In this document: positions 21,463-32,004 of the stretch, piece after piece | Layout of the letters: each line of letters opens with the position of its first letter | How positions within the stretch are numbered: position 1 is the stretch's first letter | Translations under genes and position numbers: made by a program | Notes under the pieces: model-generated | Told to the model about the DNA's origin: nothing | The model's input: the letters and a program-made list of their open reading frames with translations, nothing else | The model's database searches: none | Source of the DNA: Aphrocallistes beatrix | Taxonomy: Eukaryota; Porifera; Hexactinellida; Sceptrulophora; Aphrocallistidae | Reading direction: 5' to 3' | Length of the DNA: 64,000 nt | Assembly: GCA_963281255.1 (NCBI GenBank) | Contig: OY725497.1 | Location: 2,604,001 to 2,668,000 of the forward strand

Positions 21463-23586
21463 ATGCCAAACTCTTGTTCTGTCCCTGGATGCAAGAGTAA
21501 CTACAACGTTGGTGATCGGGTTCCAGTATTCAAGATGCCTGAAAGTCCACCTGATCTGAAATATGCCTGGACACGTGCTCTACATCGTGAGGATATAGGT
21601 GACCTCAAGGCTGTTTTTGTATGCATCAAGCATTTCCAGAAAGAAGACATAGACTCCACTTTCAAAGTACCAAAAGGAGATGGTACTTTCACTGAAGTAC
21701 CACGCGTGAAGCCAATGCTAAAGGAAGGTACTGTTCCAAGTCTACTACCTGGCTGTCCAGCTTACTACTCAACTAAATCTACCAAACGGACTCGCTTGTC
21801 ATACGATGAAAAGGAAGAAGATTTGATGAACCAAACCCTGCAACTTAGTTTGAGATCCGAAAGTGAGGAGAAAAGGAAGTTCATCGTCAACTCTCTAAAA
21901 GACCTGAAAGATAAGTTAACCTTGATTTCACTACCTAATAGTTGGTTTGTATGGTTTCGTGATGAAAATAACATCACGTTCGCTCTTGCTAAGATGACTG
22001 AAAGAAATATGTCTGTGAATTTGTACCTTGAAATCAATTCCTATCTATCTACCTCAGCCTATTTTCATGGGCAAAACATTCCCGTTTCTATTGCTGCAAT
22101 TAATGACATCCGACAAATTGAATCTGTTTTGCAGGAACTTGCTTTAGAACACGATTCTAATTCCAAAAACACCAAGCAATCATTTCATATACCCCGAGCC
22201 AAAGAGCATATTAAGGAAGTCATCAATGATTTACTTCATCATAATGAACTTCATAGTGATAGCTCAGAATTAGCGCGTTTGCAATTCATCCTCTGTCAAT
22301 TAGAGAATACATTTATCCCCAAGAATAGACGACGATACAATATTATAACACAAATCATGGCTATTAAGACGCATCTGATATCTCCTGCTTGTTATAAGTA
22401 TCTTCAGAGTTTAAACTGTATATCTCTTCCTCATGTTCATACATTAGAAAAATTGTATGCTTCTTTTGGTCTTGAAAACGATTTCTGTGCATATCTTCGC
22501 CAGGCCACTTCTTGCTTTAGTCCAAGGGAAAGAAATGTTATTGTTCAAATGGATGCAATTCACGTTAGATCTGATATTTCATATAAAGGGGGGAAAATAT
22601 TTGGTCCTAATTTAACTCCTGATGATCCAACGAGAACTGTATTTGCTGTTATGGTGTCCAGTTTACATAAAAAATGGTCTTGTATCTCTCGCTTAATACC
22701 TTGTGCATCCAACTCTGCTGAAACTATATTCCCAATCATAAAATCTTGCATAATCGATATCGAGCATTGCGATCTAAGGGTGCAAGTCATTTCAACTGAT
22801 AATTATCCTTTAAATGTGAATTTGTTTAAACTATTTTCTTCGAATGGAAAGTTAGAGACTAATGTACCTCACCCATTTGACAGCAGTAGAATTCTCTTTC
22901 TAACATTTGACTTTGTTCATTTATTAAAAAGTATCCGTAATAACTGGTTAAACCAAAAAGATTATGATAAAACGTTTCATTTTCCGAATCTGGTAAATTT
23001 TAAAGCTGATTATACCGATTATCCACTTAAATTTGGAAGTGCATCCTTTCAAGATGTAAGTCAATTATATAATTCTGAAAGAGCAAGTTTAGCCAAGTTA
23101 GCACCTCATTTGACTATGAAAGCATGCTTTCCATCTAGCATAGAGCGTCAAAATGTAAAACTGGTGTTGAAAGTCGTTAACGAATTAACTATTTCTGCAC
23201 TAACCATCCAGAACGGATTGCGTACCCCAGAATTTAGAAATAATACACCTGAGTTTGTTGACATCCTTCTGACTGTTTGGAGATTATTTAACGTTAATAC
23301 ACCATTTAAAGGAATACGTTTGAACGATCATTTCTCTGAACCTTTGACTTTTAATGACGAACGGTTTTTATTCTTGACTCGTGTAGTTTTCTGGTTAGAT
23401 GCCTGGCAAGCTCTACCAGGAAAAATTGGAAAATTGAGTAAACAAACATACACTAGTTTTAGGGATGCTTGTATTGCACTACCACAAATTGCTAACCATC
23501 TGACTAACTCTTGTGGGTTTTCCTATTGTTATCCTCCTTTTTACAAACAGATCCATTGGAACACCACTTTGGGCTATATCGTATGA
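21463..23586 (+). CDS. P-element/THAP9-type transposase, N-terminal and catalytic part
   Basis: A 707-residue ORF from ATG. Residues 1-90 form a THAP zinc finger: C5, C10, W36, C54 and H57 in MPNSCSVPGC...CIKHF give the C2CH pattern, with P26. THAP domains bind transposon ends in P elements and THAP9. A basic/helical linker follows. The RNase H-like core then includes QMDAIHVR (D364) and STDNYPLNV (D446), candidate catalytic aspartates, plus DFVHLLKSIRNNW (D483, H486), the conserved D-x-x-H-x-x-K-x-x-RN block. The frame ends at 23584..23586, just after the sequence for the third acidic residue is passed in another frame. The continuation is the overlapping ORF at 23511. Role: cut-and-paste transposition, acting in the nucleus. 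Start chosen because THAP proteins begin MPxxC. Confidence 0.85.
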   Translation: MPNSCSVPGCKSNYNVGDRVPVFKMPESPPDLKYAWTRALHREDIGDLKAVFVCIKHFQKEDIDSTFKVPKGDGTFTEVPRVKPMLKEGTVPSLLPGCPAYYSTKSTKRTRLSYDEKEEDLMNQTLQLSLRSESEEKRKFIVNSLKDLKDKLTLISLPNSWFVWFRDENNITFALAKMTERNMSVNLYLEINSYLSTSAYFHGQNIPVSIAAINDIRQIESVLQELALEHDSNSKNTKQSFHIPRAKEHIKEVINDLLHHNELHSDSSELARLQFILCQLENTFIPKNRRRYNIITQIMAIKTHLISPACYKYLQSLNCISLPHVHTLEKLYASFGLENDFCAYLRQATSCFSPRERNVIVQMDAIHVRSDISYKGGKIFGPNLTPDDPTRTVFAVMVSSLHKKWSCISRLIPCASNSAETIFPIIKSCIIDIEHCDLRVQVISTDNYPLNVNLFKLFSSNGKLETNVPHPFDSSRILFLTFDFVHLLKSIRNNWLNQKDYDKTFHFPNLVNFKADYTDYPLKFGSASFQDVSQLYNSERASLAKLAPHLTMKACFPSSIERQNVKLVLKVVNELTISALTIQNGLRTPEFRNNTPEFVDILLTVWRLFNVNTPFKGIRLNDHFSEPLTFNDERFLFLTRVVFWLDAWQALPGKIGKLSKQTYTSFRDACIALPQIANHLTNSCGFSYCYPPFYKQIHWNTTLGYIV

Positions 23587-24326
23587 TGTCGGGTTCTAAT
23601 TACCATGTCTCCTATCTTCAAATTCTCGAAACCGAGCGTCGACTCAAACTGTCTAGCATATTAAATATATTTGCTGACCGACAAGACTCTTGTTTGCCAT
23701 CAATTCAGTCATTTGTCAAATCCTTTTCTTCTCCTTATTCCACTAGTGATGTTGAATTCGATTTAGAGCCATTTCTTGATGAAATTCCCGATCTATCAAC
23801 CATTGAATGCAGTCAACAGGTGCTTCAATCATTGGCCTTTATTGCAGGCTATTCTGTCCATCAATATCTAAAATCATCAAAACCATGTCATATCTGTCTT
23901 AATCTGTTTACAGTTGATAAAGAATTTCTTCTTGATTTAGCCTCGGATTCTGAGTTTAAACTTCTGCAGTTAACGGACCGTGGCGGACTTAAGTACCCAT
24001 CTGAACCTGTTTTGAATTCTATTCTTGTTTTATGGAAGACATTTTATGCCATCGAAAATGATAAAGAGCTGTTGGCAAAGCTAGTAAGTGGACCTTCTAG
24101 AAAAATATTAGTTGAACTCACATTGATGTACTTGGAAGATAGTGATAATCGTGATACTAATATTTGGAAGTCTTATTGTGTTAACTGTGAAGTATTCAAT
24201 TGGAGCATCTTACAGAAACTTGTCTTTACCTCATCGAATTGCTTTCTCGCAAATAAAGTCAAGAATTATAATTCTCAGGTCCTTTCGAAGGTTGTAGAAA
24301 AACGTAAATTAAAGAAATTTTCTTAA
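23511..24326 (+). CDS. P-element transposase, C-terminal part (-1 frame)
   Basis: Overlaps the end of the upstream ORF by about 75 bp in the -1 frame. It opens with TDPLEHHFGLYRMMSGSN, the P/THAP9 hallmark (DPLE-x-x-FG-x-R-x-x-x-G-x-N), which holds the third catalytic acid (E codon 23559..23561). The rest is a helical C-terminal domain with a CHIC-x(2)-F motif (residues ~129-135). There is no ATG at the start and the listed first codon is TTG, so it is not an independent gene. The switch point lies within ~23511..23545, near a CCTTTTTAC homopolymer. A one-base indel in the element or assembly is likeliest. The local slippery sequence is a poor match to the X-XXY-YYZ rule, so programmed frameshifting is not favoured. 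Stop at 24324..24326. Confidence 0.75.
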   Translation: MWVFLLLSSFLQTDPLEHHFGLYRMMSGSNYHVSYLQILETERRLKLSSILNIFADRQDSCLPSIQSFVKSFSSPYSTSDVEFDLEPFLDEIPDLSTIECSQQVLQSLAFIAGYSVHQYLKSSKPCHICLNLFTVDKEFLLDLASDSEFKLLQLTDRGGLKYPSEPVLNSILVLWKTFYAIENDKELLAKLVSGPSRKILVELTLMYLEDSDNRDTNIWKSYCVNCEVFNWSILQKLVFTSSNCFLANKVKNYNSQVLSKVVEKRKLKKFS

Positions 24327-24736
24327 TTATTAGTTTACTTCTGTATTTCCTACTTGTTTATTTGTATTACTTTGTTAATTCTTATTTATATATGTAGTTT
24401 CTTGGTGCCTTTGATTCATCTATTATAAACAGAATGTGTGTTAGTGCTAGCAAGAGTCCGGGTGAGGAGAGAGGATGAGAAAGAAAGCTATTATTTCTGT
24501 TGTGTGTTGTATTTCTACTAATTATATTATAGAATGTACAGTTTGTATGTACTATTAATATTAAATTATGATATCCAATCACCATTCTCACTATACATGA
24601 TAATTTTAACCACAGGGTAACAGGGCAGTAATGTTTGGGAGTATTAGAGATGCATGGTTAACTTAATAACTTAATTTCACTGGATTATAGAAAATAAAAT
24701 TTCCCATCTTGTTGTTCATCCATGGTACATTTACTG
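24327..24736 (+). other. P-element 3' untranslated and subterminal region
   Basis: AT-rich, no ORF of note. It leads from the transposase stop to the right TIR. No gene seen. Confidence 0.6.
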
Positions 24737-24762
24737 TCAGGCCTTATATTAAGTAGGCTATG

Positions 24763-24890
24763 GACAGACGTATTTAGAGATGTTATCTCCCATATAATTA
24801 ATCAATGGTGACCACAGGCGCCCAAAGGGCGCCTCCGGCGGACACAAAGTGTCCGCCAGCCGCGCAGCGCAAGCAAGCGAAGCGCGCTTG
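24763..24890 (-). repeat. Family A repeat, second part after the P insertion
   Basis: Continues the copy broken at 20646: GACAGACGTATTTAGAGATG through the hairpin to CGCGCTTG, followed directly by the 26-bp motif (24891..24913). Confidence 0.85.
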
Positions 24891-24942
24891 TTACTATTAA
24901 AACTCGATTAACGTTTGTGTATGGGTGTATATACATACATAT

Positions 24943-27635
24943 GGGGAATTCCATGTCAAAAAACCAATCATTTCACCACCATCAACCGATTGGTCTGAAA
25001 TTTGCTGTGCAACAAGCCACTGATATGTCTTTACTTTTGTGAACTTTCAGATCAATCGGTCATGTGGTTTTTGAGTTATGACGTCACAGATTTTTGAATT
25101 TTTGCTGTTTCACCAAGGATTTTCACAATGGTAAATCACCATCCCATTTTAAACTCGAATAACTCGAAAAATATTCATCAAACTCTTTCATAAATTGCTA
25201 TACTTATGTTTTTACATATGAAGAATACGAAAAACATGAGTAAATTAAGTTTTGAGTTCCTTTTCTTTGTGAAAACTGGAACTGAAACCTACTCCGGAAG
25301 CAAACCGGAACTATGACGTAGCAATAATGTATATTTTGGAAACTGTTTTATTTTTTGGTATTTTACTGTTTAATAAAGTCATAATTCATTGTATAAATAA
25401 ATCTATTTGGTTTCCATATGTTCTCTTTGAGTTTTTCACATTTTTGTACCTGTAAACGCTTTCTATATATAATTCACAATTTTATCCCTTTTGTGAAAAT
25501 ATAAACAACTCTCAATTTCTACCATATTGAAAATCCTTTTATGTCTTCTTCTATAATATCGCTCATTCTTACAACATTCTACAATCGATATGTGCATTAG
25601 GAATTATAAGTATGTTGTAAATTTGACCGCAGACGGACTAAACAGTGCAATGCTGTTGTTGCTTTGTAATAGGAATGCAATAAATGTCACTAATGAGTTG
25701 AAAAGTTAATTTAAGAGGACTAATATTTGCTGAACAATCCGATATTTAGTCCGACCATAGTACTCAAATGGAACAGGGATGCGGTCGAAGATGGTTGAAC
25801 AAATGCATGATCTGCCTAAAATCATGAACGACGCAGAATAGAGCTTCGAAATGTATTACCAGCATATATAAATATGACGCCAAACTATTCACATCCGTTC
25901 TTAAAATTTCGATTAGTCATCATATGATTGCACAATAGGTTATATTTGGGACAAATTAAGTAATTTTCAGAGGTTGTTTAAGGGCACTTCTAAGTGGTTG
26001 TTTATTACAGTTTTTTCGTATAGAACTGAGCTGTGAATGGGTTGATGCAAAAGTTTGAATTTTTTTCATGGAATGTTGCTACATTCCAGCGTTGCTATGG
26101 AAACGCATCTTGATCAATTGAGGTCATATCTTGTAAACCGCAATAACTATGCATTCAAATTTGATCTTATTTGATAGCCAATAGACTACTTCCTATGAAG
26201 CCATAACATAATTTCCACCTCTAGATTCAATGGTTTACGAGTTATCAGACAATTTATCATTTTGGTCACATTTGGTAATTTGTCTAATAATTTCGAAACC
26301 ATTGAATCTAGACGTGGAAATTATGTTATGGCTTCATAGGAAGTAGTATATTGGCTATCAAATAAGATCAAATTTGAATGCATAGTTATTGCGGTTTACA
26401 AGATATGACCTCAACTGATCAAAATGTGTTTCCATAGCAACGCTGGAATGTAGCAAAATTCCATGAAAAATATTCACTTTTTGCATCAACCCATTCACAG
26501 CTCAGTTCTATACAAAAAAACTATAATAAAACAACTACTTAGAAGTGCCCTTAAACAACCTCTGAAATTAACTAAATTGTGTCCCAAATATAACCTATTG
26601 TGCAGTCATACTATGATGACTAATCGAAATTTTAAGAACTGATATGAATACATTGGCGTCATATTTATATATGCTAGTAATACATTTCGAAGCTCTATTC
26701 TGCGTCGTTCATGATTTTAGGCAGATCATGCATTTGTTCAACCATCTTTGACCACATCCCTGGTCCATTTTTGAGATGTGAATGGGAGGCTTTATATACA
26801 GAGTACTATGGTCGGACTAAATATCGGATTGTTCAGCAAATATTAGTCCTCTTAAATTAACTTTTCAACTCATTAGTGACATTTATTGCATTCCTATTAC
26901 AAAGCAACAACAGCATTGCACTGTTTAGTCTGTCTGCGGTCAAATTTACAACAGACTTATAATTCCTAATGCACATATCGATTGTAGAATGTTGTAAGAA
27001 TGAGCGATATTATAGAAGAAGACATAAAAGGATTTTCAAAATGGTAGAAATTGAGAGTTGTCAGGTCAATTTTATATTTTCACAAAAGGGATAAAATTGT
27101 GAATTATACTATATAGAAAGCGTTTACAGGTACAAAAATGTGAATAACTCAAAGAGAACACATGGAAACCAAATGAATTTTCTTATACAATGAATTATGA
27201 CTATAAACAGTAAATACCAAAAAATAAAACAGTTTCCAAAATATACATTTTTGCTACGTCATAGTTCCGGTTTGCTTCCGGAGTAGGTTTCAGTTCCAGT
27301 TTTCACAAAGAAAAGGAACTTAAAACTTAATTTACTCATGTTTTTCGTATTCTTCATATGTAAAAACATAAGTATAGCAATTTATGAAAGAGTTTGATGA
27401 ATATTTTTAGAGTTATTCGAGTTTAAAATGGGATGGTGATTTTACCATTGTGAAAATCCTTGGTGAAACAGCAAAATTTCAAAAATCTGTGACGTCATAA
27501 CTCAAAAACCACATGACCGAATGATCTGAAAATTTCACAAAAGTAAAGACATATCAGTGGCTTGTCGCACAGCAAATTTCAGACCAATCGGTTGATGGTG
27601 GTGAAATGGTTGGTTGATTTGACATGGAATTCCCC
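24943..27635. repeat. 2.7-kb palindrome (foldback element with nested P-type MITE)
   Basis: Ends GGGGAATTCCATGTC and its inverse. The left arm 24943..25755 and right arm 26811..27635 are inverted near-copies including the GTGACGTCATAACTC-type block. They reach without break to a P-type MITE at the dyad centre. The whole can fold end to end. It sits in (TA)n between two family A copies. The superfamily of the outer element is unresolved. Confidence 0.85.
25756..26810. mobile_element. P-type foldback MITE at the palindrome centre
   Basis: Ends CATAGTACTC and GAGTACTATG. It carries the GGGATGCGGTCGAAGATGG block and the inverted ATAGCCAATAGACTACTTCC blocks of the family. The flanking heptamers GTCCGAC and GTCGGAC differ by one base, compatible with a 7-bp TSD made at a palindromic target. 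Confidence 0.75.
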
Positions 27636-27651
27636 GTATATATATATATAT

Positions 27652-28148
27652 CTGTAACGAACTGATTGAAGAAACTGCCAAGCGCAGAAGGCTGATTTTT
27701 GGCATGTGGGAGTCTTTTGGCTATGGCTCCAGTAAGTTCTGAGGTCAGACGAAAAAGTTGACTCATCATGGAATTATGACGTCATTGTCACCTTTTTTAT
27801 AATTAGAAATTTCAGTTTTTCGACCATAACAGCCATTTTAGGTGATAGAAGGCTGAAATTTTAATAGAATGTGTATATTATTATACCTCACATATGATGC
27901 AACTATCATCAAAAAATGATGACTCATCACTCTGTTATGACGTCATCATTACGCATAAAATTTTTAAAAATTGACAAATTTGGCAATTTTTCGTGCGATA
28001 TAGACTACTGTATAACAGTAGGACAGACGTATTTAGTGATGTTATCTCCCTTATAGTTAATCAGTGTGACCCCAGGCGACCGAAGAGAGCCTCCGGCGGA
28101 CACAAAGTGTCCGCCAGTCGCGCAGCGCAAGCAAGCGATTCGCGCTTG
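27652..28148 (-). repeat. Family A repeat, full copy
   Basis: CTGTAACGAACTGATTGAAG to TTCGCGCTTG. It begins 17 bp after the palindrome end, across a TA tract. Confidence 0.85.
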
Positions 28149-28179
28149 TTATGATAGAAAATAGTAAGGATTTCAAACA

Positions 28180-28387
28180 CTTTTAATTAGAAATTTCTAT
28201 TTTTCGATTATAACTCATTTTAGGTGAAAGAAGGCTGAAACTTTAATAGATTATGAATATGAAGATTATTCGTATATGATACAACAATCATCAAACAAAG
28301 ATGACTTATCACTCTTTATTTCCCCCAGGTGACCCCAGGCACCCAAAGTTTCCGCTAGCTGCAGCGCGAGCAAGCGAAGCGCGCTTG
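28180..28387 (-). repeat. Family A repeat, degraded
   Basis: Retains the TTAATTAGAAATTTC block, a shortened middle without its CRE, and the hairpin end GCGAAGCGCGCTTGTC. Confidence 0.7.
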
Positions 28388-28558
28388 TCAGATATTAAAG
28401 AACTAGTGAATAAACGGCAGGATGCTGTAGCTTCATGAGATGAATTTAGCAAAGATTAGCTACATTGATTGATAATTTCATATATTTTACGGTTTATTTG
28501 TTTGTGCTCATATGTCAATGTCAAAAATATGGGCAACATGCCCATAATGGTAAATCTG

Positions 28559-29040
28559 CAGAATTCAAACGTGGGAGGCAAAGTATCACATATGACCCTC
28601 GCTCTGTAATACTCAAATTTCCCTCCATCCAGACAATACCCAATCTATTGCTGATATGATACAGAAGGATTACTGTATATCAATTAGAAATATCCGATTA
28701 CTATAGATATATTATGTGGGACTGTTCATTCGAGTATTCATAACCAACTTGGGTTGAAAAAATATAAGGAAAAGTGGATATCAAAAATCAAAAGCAAACC
28801 AGATTGGAAACTAGCAAGAGAATGATTGAGCTGTATATATCCGATCCAGTAGATTTTCATGCAAGACTGATTACAGGAGATGAAACGTGGATATACTATG
28901 TACTACCATTATCTTTTAACTACTAACGAGGCTGCAGAATGGAGACATGAGGTTCTCCAAAGCCCAAAGTTGCCCAGCTTGGTAATCATTGCCCAAAGTC
29001 AAAATCAAAGGTAATGCTTTCAATATTTTGGGATACTGGG
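28559..29040 (+). pseudogene. Mariner transposase relic
   Basis: Recognisable in pieces across frames. EFKRGRQSI and a DPRSG-like stretch form the linker after the helix-turn-helix. IQKDYCISIRNI and LGLKKYKEKW follow. RLITGDETWIYY holds the first catalytic Asp of the mariner DD34D core, and KSKVMLSIFWDTG holds the second. Stop codons and frameshifts separate the blocks, so no protein can be made. The 3' part is cut at 29040 by an element starting CATAGGCG. The N-terminal HTH and the third Asp are not present. Confidence 0.75.
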
Positions 29041-29130
29041 CATAGGCGCCAAGTGTGAGTACCTAGGAGGCGCCCCCCACCCCCAGGCTTGGAGCCTGTG
29101 GGAGGCCCTGTTGCAGGGCAGTGGAGCAGT
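29041..29130 (+). mobile_element. CATAGGCG-family hAT left end
   Basis: Starts CATAGGCGCCAAGTGTGAGT directly within the mariner relic and continues into a C-rich GGCGCCCCCCACCCCC stretch like that after 63465. No right terminus was found, so the extent is unknown. Confidence 0.5.
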
Positions 29131-29194
29131 AGGGGAAGCTGTGGTATGACAGGACTTTACACAAACTTATAGGTTACAACTAAATCCCAAAAGT

Positions 29195-29340
29195 ATGTTA
29201 ATTGAGTCTATATATATATATCCCAATTACATTTTTATTCCACTATAGTCCGAGATTTTATTTTCCCTAGGTAACAACAATAGCTGTATATCGATATTTG
29301 AGCGTCTAAGATTAAAAGTTTTTTTAACTCAACCCTGAAC
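29195..29340. repeat. Dispersed repeat D, copy 1
   Basis: Reverse complement of 33020..33165 with about 90% similarity by eye. Shared words include CACTATAGTCCGAGATTTT and AACAACAATAGCTGTATATC. Class unknown. Confidence 0.7.
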
Positions 29341-30139
29341 GAGATGTGTAAAACGCACTAATTCCAACTCAAACTAACGGCTACATGCCTAAATATCTAT
29401 TCGAACTAACGCCAACATACCTAAAATGTCCGCTAAATAAAAACCCTCACGCAAGATATCGCTTTCATTTAATTCAAAGAAGAATTATAATTTTAGATTA
29501 TTCACTAAACCTGTAGTGATATGATTACATAATAATCCACCATATCGAAGAAATGTTGAAACAAACTTATTGTAGGATACATATAAAAGAGTCCAAGGAA
29601 TCCTTGAAATGTATGAATATATTTTTAGGATACACTAAATACTGAATGAGATACATATTGGTATAATTAGAAATATTACAAAGACATTTGGTTGTAACAG
29701 GGCTACCAAGAGGTTGAGACATCCAAAATAATTACTCCAAAGCCCTGAACCTTTAAGACCGAGTGGCCATATAAGGCTAATTTGGGAGGGGAGTCACGAT
29801 TCAAGTAAATCTATTTTCTTAGAATTCTAAGTTTATTTTAGATCAGGAAACATTATAATTGATTACAAAGGCCTAAGAATAATTTGTAACATCATTTCCC
29901 CACAGCCTACGTAACTATAGCCTATTCACGGTATGAATTTTACCTCACCATGGATTACTTCAAGTCTATTTTGTAAACAAACCATAATGTTTGAAATAAA
30001 TTTGACTACGATAAAATGCAGTGTATAATATAGTAGGATAAGTATCGTTGTTAGTTTATATTGTATTACCTACAATATTTTATAGATTTTCTTCCTAATT
30101 CCCAATTTATTCGCCCACACGTACATTTTTCTTAGCAGT
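29341..30139. other. AT-rich interval without a supported gene
   Basis: No conserved ORF, TIR pair or splice-bounded exon was found in this stretch. Confidence 0.5.
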
Positions 30140-30387
30140 ATGCCAAATAGGTGTAGTGTAGCCAACTTCTGCTCAAATTACGACGGCACTGATTTTACGT
30201 TCCAGTGTTTGAAATGTTGAATCATTGGTCCAAGGATATGCAAGATGAATGGCGAAGGTTTCGCCATAGAGATGATGCATGGAAATTGTCGAGAGTCTTC
30301 ATCTGTGCGAGAAATTTCTGTGACGAGGATAGACTACTTCACTTTGATATTCCCCGGGGTAACGGTACAGTAAAGAAAGTTTCCTGA
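30140..30387 (+). pseudogene. THAP-domain relic
   Basis: Begins ATG with MPNRCSVANFCSNY, the THAP start. One frameshift near 30210 is needed before VFEMLNHWSKDMQDEW and then VFICARNF, DIPRGNGTVKKVS and a stop. The C2CH zinc site is broken: the spacing between the first two Cys is 5, and the His of the usual C-x-x-HF is replaced by Asn. A P-element-type transposase 5' end is the likeliest source. No catalytic core follows, because integrase-like relics begin about 200 bp downstream. Confidence 0.65.
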
Positions 30388-30600
30388 AAACCTGGTCTTC
30401 GGAAAATGCCAAGCCCATCAATCTTCTTAATTGTCCTTCATATTTAAGTGGGAATTGGATTATCATACAATTGTCAATTGTCATACAACTTGAAGAAGCA
30501 GCCGAACATGTCGGCGATGAAGACGAGGCTATGGGAGAGCATGGAACTGGTGATATGGAGGAGTTTAGAGCAGATGAGTTAATGGACCTAGCAGTGCAGA

Positions 30601-30758
30601 TGACCAGGACTGCTTTAGCAAGTTTATTGTGGTGAGAGCGCTTAAAACGAAGTCAGCTGAAGGTATGCGAACACCTGATCTCTATATTATGTGAACATGG
30701 AGCACCTCACATCTTCCAGACAGATAACGGAGGTGAATTTACTATTAACCAGCTGAAT
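30601..30758 (+). pseudogene. Integrase-core relic, type 1
   Basis: Pieces read DCFSKFIVVRALKTKSAE, then after a frameshift CEHLISILCEHGAPHIFQTDNGGEFT. The TDNGGEF motif contains the second catalytic Asp of an rve/DDE integrase core and resembles KRBA2/SCAND3-like integrases. It changes at ~30759 into a different integrase sequence. Confidence 0.55.
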
Positions 30759-30769
30759 ACGACACTGCG

Positions 30770-31432
30770 CAATGGCGGCTACAAGTACTTCTTACTCATA
30801 GTTGATCTCTTTTCACATTACATCGAAGCAAAACCGCTGAAAGACCAGAGTGCAACGTCCATCGTTAAATCATTTATGGAAGGATAGGTCTATCGTGGAT
30901 ATGGCATACCAATTATTATGCCCACAGATCATTGGAAGAATGTGGATTGGTTAGCGGTGCACGAACTGTGCCACGACTTAGGGCTTACTAAACCGTCACA
31001 CCACACCGTCACACCAGGAGTCCGATGCGATGACCGAAAGACATATCGGCTTCGTAAAACAAGTGATACGTTGCTTGATGCTCGAACGCCACCTAGAAAA
31101 GGGTTCCTGGCCGTCGTTGTTTCAAGAGATTACTTTCTACTGCAATAATCTGGACAACGCGTCGAGTAAAATATCTCCACACATGTTGGCGTTTGGCCGT
31201 CAGCAGAGATCACCATTCGATATGCTTATTAGCACTGGTAATACTCCAATAAAAGTTACAGGGCTAGCCAGTCAGTATCTCGAAACAAGAAGAGGCAAGA
31301 ATTGAGTGAAATTGCACGAGAAAACCAGGAGTGCACCCAGTTGGTGGCTAAGAAAAAGTATGATAAAGGCAAGAAAATATCCCACATAACCGCAGGAGAT
31401 TGGGTCATGATTAATAATGAAGGACAATTCGT
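30770..31432 (+). pseudogene. Ty3/Gypsy-type integrase relic
   Basis: Pieces across frames: GGYKYFLLIVDLFSHYIEAK (start of the rve core), GYGIPIIMPTDHWKNVD (the D-x-G-x-N block, degenerate), then a frameshift, MTERHIGFVKQVIRCLMLER and CNNLDNASSKISPHMLAFGR (core C-terminus), and KYDKGKKISHITAGDWVMIN (the GD-x-V element of the C-terminal domain). A stop at ~30887 and frameshifts show decay. No LTRs, reverse transcriptase or gag were found nearby. Confidence 0.7.
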
Positions 31433-31498
31433 ATACATATTAGTTTGTAGTAACAGAGAGAACAATCACAATTTTCCACTTCTTTTGTATTTTATTCA

Positions 31499-32004
31499 AA
31501 AGTGCGCTTCGCTTGCTTGCGATGCGCAGCTGGTGGACACTGTGTCTTCCGGAGGCGCCATTTGTGCGACTGAGGTCACACTGATTAATTTTAAGGGAGA
31601 TAACATTCCTAAATACGCATGTCCTACTGTTAAAATCGATATCGCACGAGAAATCACCAAATTTGACAATTTTTTAATTATTTGATGCGTAATGATGACG
31701 TTATTACTGAAAGCTAAGTCATCATTTTTTGATGATAGTTGATGATAATTAAAATTTCAGCTTCTATCACTTAAAATGGAGTTTATAGATGAAAAACTGA
31801 AATTTCTAATTATAAAAAAGGTGAAAATGACGTCATAATTCCTTGATGAGACGACATTTTGATCTGAGGTCAGAACTTAGTGGAGCCATAGCCAAAAGTG
31901 ATGACTCACCACTCTGTTATGACGTCATCATTACGCATCAAAAATTTAAAATTGGCAAATTTGGTGATTTTTCTTGCGTTATCGATTATAACAGTAGGAC
32001 AGAC
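31499..32004. repeat. Two inverted family A fragments fused
   Basis: A plus copy (31499..31895) ends at GCCATAGCCAAAAG and joins a minus fragment (31896..32004) that begins TGATGACTCACCACTC. The minus fragment ends at GTAGGACAGAC, where a P-type MITE begins. This is the same junction as at 20646. Confidence 0.8.

Larger units (their letters stand above)
20647..24762 (+). mobile_element. P-superfamily DNA transposon, near complete (4116 bp)
   Basis: Both ends begin CATAGCCTACTTAATATAAG and the TIR continues for 32 identical bases. GACAGAC is directly duplicated (20640..20646 and 24763..24769), a 7-bp TSD inside a family A repeat. The element encloses a THAP-domain transposase (21463..24326) in two overlapping frames. 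P-superfamily transposons are known to have TIRs starting CA and TSDs of 7-8 bp. A later family A insertion (20778..21273) lies between the left TIR and the gene. One frameshift splits the catalytic core, so this copy may be inactive. The perfect TIRs argue for recent movement. Confidence 0.9.

Noticed and set aside
23511-23590. Programmed -1 frameshift in the P transposase
   Set aside because: The local CCTTTTTAC does not fit the X-XXY-YYZ rule in the zero frame, and P elements are not known to use frameshifting.
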